DNA of 64,000 bases, taken from NCBI GenBank assembly GCA_030490835.1, contig CM059977.1, positions 13,797,399-13,861,398 on the forward strand. Reading direction: 5' to 3'. The translations under genes were made by a program, and so were the position numbers. The notes below the pieces were generated by a model. That model saw only the letters and a program-made list of their open reading frames with translations. It searched no databases and was not told the origin of the DNA. The stretch comes from Annona cherimola. Lineage: Eukaryota > Streptophyta > Magnoliopsida > Magnoliales > Annonaceae. How positions within the stretch are numbered: position 1 is the first letter of the stretch; the number at the start of each line of letters is the position of its first letter. This document shows positions 50,270-60,960 of this stretch, piece by piece.

Positions 50270-53205
50270 TCAATTCCAGACCCACAAGCCTAATGACTCG
50301 TCCAGTGGAGCTGCAGCAGCAGCAGCAGCAGCAGCACCCTGGGGCTGGTGCTGGGACTGGTCTGCCATCACAAAGACATTGGAGTAATAGCAGCTCCTGT
50401 TGTCATCGCTTCCTTCGTCGTCGTCCTCTTCTTCTTCTGAGTGCAGGGGATCAATGGCAAGCGCCATCCCATACTCATCGGGGAAGTATGAATTGCCACT
50501 GTCAACAAGCCGCTTTGGACCATCTTCATCAACAATGGCGCTCCCAACACTACCGGAGCTCAGGCGATCCTCTGCTTTCACACTTACGGCGGCGGCGGCG
50601 GCAGCAGCAGCAGCAGTCTTCTCCGGAAAAGGCTGAGCTTTTGGATGCTCCTCTTCATTGGCCTGGAGCTTCTCAGTGAGAGAGACCACCTGCACACAAC
50701 CAAGACCCCGACTGCATGTCAGTCACTTGTTTCCATCTCTCCTATTCCTGGCCTGCAACAAGTAGTAGTGGGTGAGGAGGATGGTGTTGGCAACCTCTGA
50801 TCTGAGCCTTTCATTTTCTTTCTTGACATTGTCGTAATCGGCAGCAAGGGTGTCATATGAGGAGCGGAGAAGATCGAAGTCTCTCTCAAGCTGCTTGGTC
50901 TTCCATCGGGCCCGGCGGTTCTGGAACCAGACAGCAACCTGCCTGGGCTGGAGGCCAAGCTTCTTGGCCAGCTGGCTCTTGCGCTCCGGCTCCAGCTTGT
51001 TCTCTGCATCGAAGCTCCTCTCCAGCAGGTTCACCTTTAAAAAACCACCCCCCAATATGGTTTATTATTTAGGAAAGCAGCTTGCAAGAGGTTCCAAGGG
51101 TCAGTCGGTCCGGATATATATATTCGAGGATGGAAGAAAAACCTGCCACTGATTTTTTTTCCCATCTTCTTCCAATATTAGTCGTGCCGAAAGACGCCAC
51201 AAAAAAAAAAAAGAAACAAAAGAAAAGAAAATAGATTATATATATGCATATATGAATTTGTCATGGAAACCCACCATTTGTCTAGTATAATACTCCTTAC
51301 GAGCGGGTTCATATACGCATTTTCGGTGAATCAGATCTGATTTCGTGTGCTTCGAATTCATTACTTTAACTTCAAGCACCCAGTTACGATGAAGGCATAT
51401 TAAATAAACATAAATCAACCTTCCATATGAAACAGAGATCTAATGCATAGGAAAATAAGGTGAAACGAGTTGGACAGAGACGAGAAAATTTTTTCATATC
51501 ATCGCAAAAGATAACATGCCAATATATAATTTGAAAATTTTATATCAAATCCAAAGTAAATTCATGCAATAAATTTCCAAGTAGGTGATTCATTGCCTAC
51601 GAAATGTTTATTATTAATTATAATACTGACGAATCTTAGGAGCAGAAATTGACAAGCCAAATAAAATAAGAAGAATACAATTTAAAGATGATAAAAAGGA
51701 ACGTTCACCAACGAAGGGAACAACATGTAAACATAATCTAACCAAAATCTTATCATTAAGAATTTTTCTGTTTATCTTGAGGATGAACGAACGAAGTCAT
51801 CGTCATCAAAAGTTTTTACCTCACCTATGTGGGGTTAATTGCTTGGATTCTATTATGACATTATTACTGATGATTATGGTTTTTAACGAGCTCCAGCATT
51901 TTCGGTTCTGTAAGAAATTCTCATTTCTTAATTACCGCCGGCTAATTTTTTTCCTTCCACTATTTCTATTATCACCTTCTATTTGAACAAGTTAATCTCT
52001 TAATTACTAGTGCAATTTTTCTTATCATATATTGTTTTCATCTTTAGATTATCTCAAATTACTTCATTGTTATTTATTTATTTCTATTTTTTTATCAGTC
52101 ACCTGTGTAGCTTGCATTCCCAGTTATACCCTACCAATATTCTCATTTCTTATAAAATTTCTTTTATACAATTTCTAGTTTTCCCTCATCCTTTGCACGA
52201 TAAAAGCTGCGCGAACCAAAAGGAGCCGAGCTTTTTCATTGATAACGGAGAATGATAGAAAAATAGTTCCATATATGCCACGCGTACATAATAATACGTG
52301 TGCTTTGATTTGCCTCATGTAACTTATGACTTGAGCTAAAAAAAATACACAAATTCGAATGAATACCAACCGTATTAATTCCAAGTTTTGGATGGTCGAG
52401 GTTACAGAATGAGCGCGGAATTTCCAAACTAGTCTTTTGCTTTCAATTGTTGATGCAACCAATTTCCTGCAATAAAGTAAATTAAAGGAACGGCTAGGAT
52501 GATGTCTCTGACCTGTTCAGGCGTGAGACGACGTTTCTTTTCGGGCAAATGGTGATCGTCGTCGTAGTATTCTTCCATGTCATCGCAGGAAGCGAAAAAA
52601 GGGCGCTTTTTCAATGCCTCTTCCATGCTCAGCACTACACTTCTTGGACCTACATTTATCAAAAAGACGGGTCAAGTTATTAAGCTTTATGAGGAAACAG
52701 AAACACACAAAAAAAAGAAGAACAATATATATAGAGGAATTTCCCCTGCTAGCATCCATCACAAATCAACCAAAACCTCGCGCTCAGTTCCGCAAGAAAA
52801 AATTAAAATTGCCTTTAAAATAATGAAATCTGTCAATCAACACCATAGCATCGATCATATTATCAATGGAACAGTAAAATCACCTCGCAAAGCACGATGT
52901 CCGCTTCCAACGGGTCAAGTTATTAAGCTTTATGAGGAAACAGAAACACAAAAAAAGAAGAACAATATATATAGAGGAATTTCCCCTGCCAGCATCCATC
53001 ACAAATCAACCAAAACCTCGCGCTCAGTTCCGCAAGAAAAAATTAAAATTGCCCTTAAAATAATGAAATCTGTCAATCAACACCATAGCATCGATCATAT
53101 TATCAATGGAACAGTAAAATCACCTTGCAAAGCACGATCTCCGCTTCCAACGAAGAACATGTTCCCATAACGAGAACTGTCCATGAAAAACCCGCCGGAA
53201 TCCAT
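50270..53205 (-). CDS. Class I homeodomain-leucine zipper transcription factor, 4 exons, 292 aa
   Basis: Minus-strand exons: 53205-53124 (ATG), 52649-52513, 51034-50795 and 50689-50270 (stop). All junctions are GT-AG and the frame joins exactly (879 nt). The homeodomain spans about residues 64-121, with [11 protein letters not shown] in helix 3 (W109, F110, N112, R114). A leucine zipper follows directly, with exact seven-residue spacing L122, L129, L136, V143, L150, L157. The N-terminal MDSG...GNMFF and KKRPFF motifs, and the homeodomain intron after LTPEQ, fit the HD-Zip I clade of Arabidopsis ATHB13/23-like and rice HOX5/HOX16 proteins. The C-terminal half is acidic ([14 protein letters not shown]) with two runs of nine alanines, ending SLGLWVWN, a typical activation tail. 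Such factors bind CAATNATTG-type palindromes as dimers in the nucleus. The start is the first in-frame ATG. An exact orthologue cannot be named from sequence alone. Confidence 0.95.
51035..52512 (-). other. HD-Zip intron 2 (1478 bp), splits the homeodomain
   Basis: The donor follows CCTGAACAG at 52513 and the acceptor ends at 51035. AT-rich, with an A-rich tract at about 51200-51230. No element with clear ends was found. Confidence 0.75.
52668..53150 (-). repeat. Tandem duplication (243 + 240 bp) covering HD-Zip intron 1 and the end of exon 1
   Basis: Copy at 52668-52910 and copy at 52911-53150, both starting cgggtcaagttattaagc and ending gctccgcttccaa-like sequence. They differ by about five substitutions and a 3-bp length change in an A-rich tract. 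Each copy contains the last 27 or so bases of exon 1 and a GTGATT splice donor. The true donor is at 53123-53122 (CAAG/GTGATT); its duplicate lies at 52883-52882 (CGAG/GTGATT). Read-through from exon 1 into the intron meets a stop after DFTVPLII. Confidence 0.92.
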
Positions 53206-53571
53206 CCCTCCGATCCCTTGCTTCCGATCTGAAAAGCAAACCCCTCCCTCCTCCCCTCCTTTCTCTACAACTATTAGAAGATCATGAGCTTGTGTCGGAA
53301 AAAACTCGTGCTCCACAGCAGGCGGGTCGGAGTCTGCAACGGCAGTATGGTTACGCCCATACCGGAGGGATAGATCTTCAGACGCCGGCGGGATTAGTTT
53401 ACGCAAACGGAGATCGAGTACAGAATATTACAAAAGCGCGCGCCGGGGGGATGGCAGCAGAAAATCAGTTTTGCCGGAATCCGGCAGAATTCCGGCGTGA
53501 GTTGGGTGTTTTGTGTCTGTATGGGTGTTTCTTGCAGGTAGGGACTAAATTTTGGAAGGATGGTGGCGGGG

Positions 53572-53583
53572 CCATATTTATAG
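53572..53583 (-). promoter_or_regulatory. TATA box of the HD-Zip gene
   Basis: The minus strand reads CTATAAATATGG, a strong plant TATA element, 367 bp upstream of the ATG. A start of transcription near 53540-53550 would give a 5' leader of about 340 nt, usual for HD-Zip I genes. Confidence 0.65.
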
Positions 53584-54032
53584 GCGACTGAAGACATGAG
53601 ATGACCAAAAGGACCTTTGGTTGCAGAAATCGGCGGACGAAAATCGCCTGGGGAAATTAATCCAATTGCCAAAATGGCATCGCCCGGATTTCTGTCGTCT
53701 CGTCGCACGAGTATCATCCTCGGGAGCTGCTCATGACTACTCGGGTTTTTCATGAAGATGACATCCGGTGGCGCAATGCAAGTGGCTCTGCACGGGGTTA
53801 GGTTGGATTCTCACGTTTGTTTGTTTTTGGTTTTGATGGGCCTCACGTTTTGGTTCTAAATACATATGAATATGTTTGTTTGGTTATTTACAGAAATATA
53901 TGATATTGTATAAAATTGAAATTTAGGTTAGGATTTATTCCTTGTACCTCATAATTCCTGTAGGAGGTATCTAGCTTAGCTAATTCTTGGACTACTCACT
54001 CTTACGAATGGCCTAAACGCACCATATTCAAC

Positions 54033-54079
54033 GGTGTGTGATATCCCCAGCTTTTAAAAAAAAAAAGGTGTGTGATATC
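54033..54079 (+). mobile_element. Micro-retroposon: 21-bp A-tailed insert, 13-bp target duplication
   Basis: GGTGTGTGATATC at 54033-54045 is repeated exactly at 54067-54079. The insert is CCCAGCTTTT followed by an A run, the same architecture as 6494-6550 but on the plus strand. Confidence 0.65.
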
Positions 54080-54357
54080 AAAATGAGTAACGATTCAAAG
54101 GATTTTTGCATTTCTACCTTCAAGGATTGTTACAAAATTTGCCTTCGTAATTATAAGATTGGCTAAAAACTGCGTGTGTATTAAGGTTAAAATTTTTTTA
54201 AATGATGAAAATAACCATATAAAGAAAGCATTAGATGGTAGCGAAAACGGTTGATCTTCAAAGTTATAAAATATATAAAAATCTAAAAATGATAAATATT
54301 AGTGTATATAAATGGGCCCAAATATGCATAGGAACATTTTAATATATAGAGAGATAT

Positions 54358-55343
54358 CCGAGTGCAGCGCAACTGTACTATAACAGTAGTGCAGTTGTGT
54401 CAAAATGAGCCCCACGTGATCATAAAATTATAATGCACTTCACCCATTGTATTTAGAATAATGTATTCTATTACTATATCAATTTTCATCCAAATCGGAT
54501 ATGTGTATAGACCTCATCTGAAAATAATACAAATTCAAAGTAATAAAATAGTTTGATGTGAATAACAACTTTAAAGTGACTTTTTTAACATGTAAACCAT
54601 TTACTATAAAATTTATATATATGCATAAATGATTATATAAAGTTTTATCGCATTCTAATATGTGTTGGGTTAAAAAACGAGCGAATGTACCGCTGTTCTG
54701 GTGTAGTGGCGTTGCACTAGAATAGTTCACATACACACATATATAGAAATATTCAAGTGCAGCTTCACCTACAATTATCGTGCAGTTACCTCAAAACAGG
54801 CCCCATATGATCATAAAATTATAATCTACTCCACCCATTTTATTTAGAATTATGTATTCTATTACCATATTAATTTTCATCCAAATTGGATATGTGTATG
54901 AACTTTATCTGAAAATGGTATAAATTCCACATAATAAAATAGTTTGATGTAAATAACAACTTTAAAGTTGTTTTTTCATATGTAAGCCATTTGCTATAAA
55001 ATTTATATATGCATAAATGATTGTATAAAGTATTATTATATTTAAGTATATATGAGGTCCATTTTGGGTCAAATACACCGTTAATTATGGTGCAACTTCA
55101 TTGCACAGGAAAGGTTCTCACATATATATATATCCATATATAAATTTTATAGCAAATAGTTTACATATTGAAAAAATAACTTTAAAGTTGTTATTTACAT
55201 CAAACTATTTTATTGCGTTGAATTTATACCATTTTCAGATGAGATCCATACACATATCCAATTAGGATGAAAATTGGTATGGTAACTGTACCATAATTAT
55301 GGTGCAGTGAAGCTGCACCTGAATATTTCTCTCTCACTCTCTC

Positions 55344-55374
<31 letters not shown>

Positions 55375-57560
55375 GACTCCGCTTCTATGTAATCAGGTTA
55401 CATAGAAACGGACCCACGTAACCCTTCAAAATCTAAAATTCTGATCCTTGATGGAAAATTTAATCTATTTATTATATTTAACATTATTTGTTGATCTAAG
55501 ATGATCAAGTTTCATCCCAATCAAGTATGTTTATGGGCTACATTTGTTAGAATATATATATATTTATGTTTAAATTATGATAAATACTAAAATATTAATT
55601 TTAAAGTAGTATTTTTGACATCTAAACCGTCCAAAATATCATTTCTATATGAATAAATGATGTTAAATGCAATAAATGGATTAAATTTTCCATCAAGGAT
55701 CAAAATCTTAGATTTTGACTTTTGAAGGGGTTACATGGGTCCGCTTTTATATAACTTAGTTATATAGAAGCGGGACCTATATAGGGAGCTATTCCAGTGT
55801 AACGCAATTACATCGGAACAGCGATACATTTGACCAAAAATGGGCTCCACATGTATTAGAATGCAATAAAACTTTATACGATCATTTACTCATGTATAAA
55901 TTTTATAACAAATGGTTTATATGTTGAAAGAACCACTTTAAAGTTTTTATTTACATTAAACTATTTTATTACATTGAATTTGTACTATTTTCTGATAGGG
56001 TCCATACACATATCCGATTGGGATGAAAATTGGTATGGTAATAGAATGCATGATTCTAAATACAATGGGCAGAGTAAATTATAATTCTATTATCATGTGA
56101 GGGCCCACTTTGGCACAACTGAACTTTGTCACGATGCAATTGTGTTGCACCATAATTAACAGTACATTTGGCCTAAAATAGACTCTACATGTACTTAAAT
56201 GTATTGATACTTTATACAATCATTTATCTATATATAAATTTTATAACAAATGGTTTACATGTTGAAAAAATAACTTTAAAATTGTTTTTTACATCAAACT
56301 ATTTTATTATGTTGAATTTGTACTATTTTTAGATGAGGTCCATACACATCCAATTGGGATAAAAATTGGTATGATAATAGAATACATAATTTTAAATATA
56401 ATGGGTGGACTAGATTATAATTTTATGATCATGTGAAACCTGTTTTGAGATAATTGTACCATAATTGTAGTGTAGTGAAGATGCAGCTAAATATTTTTTT
56501 CTCTTTCTCTCTCACTGCACCACAATTACGGTGCAGTTATCTAAAAATAGGCTTCACATGATCATAAAATTATAATCTACTCCACTCATCATATTTAGAA
56601 TTATGTATTCTACTACCATACCAATTTTCATCCCAATTGATTATGTATATGGACTCCATCTTAAAATGGTACAAATTCAATATAATAAAATAGTTTTATA
56701 TAAATAACAACTTTAAAGTTATTTTTTCAACATATAAATCATTTGCTATAAAATTTATATTTAGATAAATGATTGTATAAAGTATCAATATATTTAAGTA
56801 TATGTGGGGTGCATTTTGAATCAAATGCACTGTCAATTATGGTGCAACTTTATTGCAATGGAAAAGTTTTTTTTTTCCTCTCTCTCTGTATAAAGCTGTT
56901 CCGGTGCAGTGACAAACAACAGTACATTTACCCAACTTTGAGCCCCACACATATTAGAATACATTGAAACTTTATACAATCATTTATTGATATATAAATT
57001 TTATATTAAATGATTTACATGTTAAAAAAATCACTTTAAAGTTGTTATTTACATCAAACTATTTTATTACGTTGAATTTGTACTATTTTCAGATGAGGTC
57101 CATACACATATTCGATTGGGATGGAAATTGATATGATAATAGAATATATTATTTTAAATACAATGGGTGGAGTGAATTTTAATTTTATAATCATGTGAGG
57201 CTCATAATTATGGTGTAGTGGCGCCGTGCTTGAAAATTTCTCATAAAATGGGCCCCACACATATTAGATTGCAATAAAATTTTATATAATTATTTATCCA
57301 TATAAAAATCATAATTTAAACGGTTTATATGTTGAAAATATCACTTTAAACTTTATATTTATGTTAAACTATTTTATTATATTAATTTTGCACCATTTTA
57401 AGATGAGAACCATACGCATTTTGGATTTGAATGAAAATTAGCGTGCTAATAAAGTGAACAAATCTAAATACAATGAATGAAGTGAATTTTTCATTCATGA
57501 TCAAGTGGGGTCCACAGTGCATAAACTGCACGGTATAGTCGTATGTACTGTAACATTTTC
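54358..57560. mobile_element. Cluster of eight copies of one MITE family, abutting and in both orientations
   Basis: Family landmarks, in forward order: a gtgcag end, tgatcataaaattataat, cccattgtatttagaat, aattttcatcc, aacaactttaaag, aaatttatat, ataaatgattgtataaag, and a ggtgcagtg-type end. Approximate copies: 54358-54723 (+), 54752-55108 (+), 55135-55325 (-, partial), 55794-56130 (-), 56135-56497 (-), 56514-56866 (+), 56893-57243 (-) and 57244-57560 (-, divergent). Copies lie a few bases to a few tens of bases apart, several bounded by (CT)n or (TA)n runs. A ninth copy begins at 63901. No coding capacity. The superfamily is not decided, as termini vary between copies. Confidence 0.8.
55375..55777. 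mobile_element. Second MITE family inside the cluster, about 95-bp terminal inverted repeats
   Basis: Left end gactccgcttctat; right end reverse-complemented ggtcccgcttctat. The arms continue with acatgggtcc / cggacccacgtaac, then aatctaaaattctgatcc / aatctaagattttgatcc, then ttgatggaaaatttaatc on both sides. It sits beside a (TA)n run at about 55345-55374. Related body sequence is seen near 27040-27370 and 58950-59110. Confidence 0.8.
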
Positions 57561-59379
57561 CATATATATATAAAGATAGAGCTCACATGCAATCGCATGT
57601 TAGTAGCCCTCATGCAGTGCCCTTTTTATTTTATTTTTATCTTATATTTATTTTTAAATATTTTCAGAAACATGTTTCCTATAAGCATTTAAAACGTACG
57701 CCAAATTCACCATTTTAGAATATTTTTACATAAATTTTTATTTTTTTAAATAACGATTTTTAAGGGTGAAAAATGATTAAAACATCTCTAAAATTAATGA
57801 TTTTAAAAATAAAAAATACATATGTAAAAATATTTATAAAATGTAAAACTTACTGTATGGGTCAATCATACTTATGAAAACATATTTATAAAAAAAAAAA
57901 ATAGAATTGAAAACTAAGCCATGGTGTGGGGGCTGTACATGGCATGTGAGCAGCCCCTCTAAAGATTACATGTGGACCCACCTAAAAGTAAAGTTTTCTA
58001 AAAATTACAAAACCACACAACACTTGCGGATATCGAGGCTAGAATCATTTCCTTCTTCGTTAACAGGACAACAAAATTTATTATATCTTGCCATTTTTGC
58101 AGCCAAATTTTATTTTATCAACATTTGATACCAAATGCAGATAAGTGCCATGTTAATTGTAATCGAAATTTTTATTACTATTTGCAGCTAGAATTTATTA
58201 ACTACATAAATATTACCTTTAACTACATTTGAATTAAAAAATAGTTACATTTAATTAAATGCCATCAACCAAATGTTTCTAGCTACACAATAAATTATAA
58301 AATATTAGCTCCGTCAAATAAAATTTATTGTGTGTGTTAATTTAATCATGTTTTTTGATAGTGTCTCTTGTCTATTTTAGGTTTTATATCCACTTGAATT
58401 CATATTTTACTTGCTGGTTTCATTTTGATTAGGAGAAGTTGAATTATTTGAACAACCTAATTTTCATATTTATGCTGTTTTTCATAATCTATATTTTCAC
58501 ACTTCATTTATCTTTTTCTATAATACATTTACGTACCCTCACTAACTCCTCTATTTTATGTTTTATGTCCAACTGAACTCATATTTTTCATTTGATTATG
58601 AGATGCTAAATTATTTGGACAACCTAATTTTCATATTTATGCTACTTTTTCTTAATTTATAAGCAAAATTTAAAATTATGTTCTTAGGATAACTAATTGT
58701 CGGATGCATAACGGGCCTGGCTTTTTAATCTGGGCTCCACTTCAATGTGAGATTTGTATAACAACATCCATTTTTAACATGGTGATGATTGTTACAAAAT
58801 ACAATTCATTATTTAAAGTCCATTTTTAACATGGTGATGATTGTCGCAAAATACAATTCATTTATCTAACAATATTTGTTTAACTATAAAACCAAGTTTC
58901 ATCTAAATCAAACATATGCATGAGTCACATTTGCTTTAAAATAAATATATTTATATGTAAATAAAAATGATTACATTTATTCACATATATTAGTATATAA
59001 TAGTACTTTAAAGAAATAATTATCTATAATAATATTTTAGATGGTTTAGATGTTGAAAAATAATACTAAAAAATTGATATTTAGCGGTAATTATTTTATT
59101 ACATTGATTTTATACGTTTTTAGTGATACAACCTTCGTTAGCAATGTAAAACTCTTTATTTGTAAGGAAAATGCTTATGCAAGAAATTTTTTTTGATTAT
59201 TATAATGCTTGTATAAGCAAGGAAAATTTTTATTACTTATATTGATGCTTTTATAGGCAATGAATAATTTTCTTGCTTATGGCAATATTTGGTGACTAAA
59301 TGTCTCCTTAATTATTCTTGTAGGCATATGCTATAAATTATTAGCAACTATTTTTTTTAACAAGCAAAATTTAAACTCA
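57561..59379. other. AT-rich intergenic DNA
   Basis: No gene supported. It includes a 52-bp-offset direct repeat: tccatttttaacatggtgat with following sequence at 58767 and again at 58819, 46 bp long with two differences. There is also diffuse MITE-like sequence at 58950-59110. Confidence 0.5.
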
Positions 59380-59469
59380 GGAGAAAAACTTTAGTTACTA
59401 AAAATTAAAATTTTTTAATGGTGCAAAATTTTGCTATATGTAATTTTAAAAGTAGTTCTCACATAAAAG

Positions 59470-59560
59470 ACAACTCTTATTGGGATTTAACCCCAGACCA
59501 ATGAAGACAACCCCCTCAACCAATGCCAAGTGCCAACATGGGAGTATGTTTTGTAAAAAT
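59470..59560 (-). mobile_element. Possible degenerate tRNA-derived SINE head
   Basis: On the minus strand an A-box-like TGGCATTGGTTGAGG is followed about 38 bp later by GGGTTAAATCCC, a B box with one or two changes, then aataagagttgtcttttatg. This resembles common plant SINEs but differs in sequence from the array SINE. Ends not defined. Confidence 0.35.
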
Positions 59561-59589
59561 TACCTTTATATGATAATTTGCAAATATAC

Positions 59590-59930
59590 ACATATAAGGG
59601 ATGTGTGGCAATCCACAAAACTTTTCAAATTAGAATTCAAGTAATTTACAAATATACCACATAGTTTGACTATAATTATAAATATATCTATGCCGTGATG
59701 GTGTTGTTACTATACTATCACGGTGTGGTATATTTGCAAAAACTAAATATACTTACTTAATTTTTGAAATCGCAAATATATCAACATAGTTTGCAAACTT
59801 TTGTAAATATACACACGCTGTGACGATGTAGTAACAACGTCATGACGATGCGAGTATATTTGCAATTTCTGAAACTATGTAGGTATGTTTACAATTATGG
59901 TCAAACTATGTGGATATATTTGCAAACGCC
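59590..59930. mobile_element. Hairpin-bearing MITE-like element, same family as 9240-9540
   Basis: Two imperfect hairpins, ccgtgatggtg...tatcacgg and gctgtgacgatg...tcatgacgatgc, are bordered by ttgcaaatata / tatatttgcaa motifs and catagtttgac.ataatt. Confidence 0.5.
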
Positions 59931-59939
59931 TTAAAACTT

Positions 59940-60125
59940 TTCACTCTATACAAGTACCATATTTTTAAATGATTTTTCACTTCTAATATAATTACCCTAC
60001 TTTTTAATCATTTCTACACAACTTTCAATATATCTAATTTATTTATTTCAACTTTATTTTTTTTTACTCCTCATCGTCATCCCTATCATGTCACATAATT
60101 TAACAACTTTTACTTCAAAAAAATT
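59940..60125. mobile_element. Degenerate MITE (GGGTGTGTTTG family body)
   Basis: Shares cttttcactct, taattaccctactttttaatca, tttctacaca, tttcaactttatt and cctatcatgtcacataa with 6751-7000. Termini eroded. Confidence 0.45.
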
Positions 60126-60741
60126 TTTCATAAATTTTTTTTATCACTTCCCTGATATACTTATAGTTTAAGATTAATTGCATATTATTCTCATATAGTT
60201 TAACCAAAATAACATGCCTATCAACTAATGGGTGATGCTGTCAAAAAATTAATCATCTATTTTCCAAATAACCCTCAATTTAGGTAAACTGTGAAGATGG
60301 GTTGTGCACAAACTTGCGTAAACCGCAAGAGCGCAAGAGCACTAGTATTCCGTCTTCCCCCCGTTCTAGCGGCAGCCAGCATTCAACTCCAAGTGGCCAC
60401 AACTACCCTCATTCTCTCCATTACAGCTCCAGCAACTATGTAAATATCTAGTACCATTGATCTGACTATCTTATTAAAACCAACCGACGGATCTCGGTGT
60501 GGCACGACTCATCAGGGTCCCACGAGAAAATCTGAAATAGGCAGCTGACATTGTTGAGGAAATCGCCAAGCGATGCTGCTTCAACCAAATGTCAACAATG
60601 AAAGTGTGCTCGTTTCTCGATCCCTCTGTAGATTCACTCTTTTAATTGTCATGCATTTGTTACCTAGTTTATATAGATTTTTATAATTTTACGTCTCTCA
60701 AACCAAGCTATGAGCAGAGAGGGAGAGAGACCCAAGAAAAC

Positions 60742-60960
60742 ATGCCTTCGGCTTCTTCATCATCGATGCCTTCGGATGATGGCTTTGAACGAATCTTGGA
60801 ACACATCGTCCTCCTCATTTTCAACCGCTTGCTCAACCTCAAGACCCTCGCGCACTGCTGCTCCCTCTCCCTTGTCCCCCACTCGGACACCCTCCTCCGT
60901 GTCGACTCCGTGATTTCCACTCAATCCAAGGGACGATGAGGTTGTCGTGTGCGGCAACAA
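60742..60960 (+). pseudogene. F-box protein N-terminal fragment, frameshifted
   Basis: From ATG 60742 the product MPSASSSSMPSDDGFERILEHIVLLIFNRLLNLKTLAHCC... fits an F-box: I-x-LLIFNRL in place of PDSLLLLIFNK and LKTLAHCCSLS in place of VKALGRCCVVS. The first half of plant F-box proteins of the At1g30200/At4g18380 kind continues LVPHSDTLLRVDSVIS, as here. The frame then ends at TGA (60937-60939), while the next frame continues NPRDDEVVVCGNK, so a one-base shift near 60922 broke it. Nothing of the remaining 250 or so residues is found downstream. F-box proteins are substrate adaptors of SCF ubiquitin ligases; this fragment could not serve. Confidence 0.65.

Noticed and set aside
50254..50679. 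Glutamine-rich open frame on the plus strand
   Set aside because: It is the antisense of HD-Zip exon 4; the glutamines come from the reverse of alanine codons.
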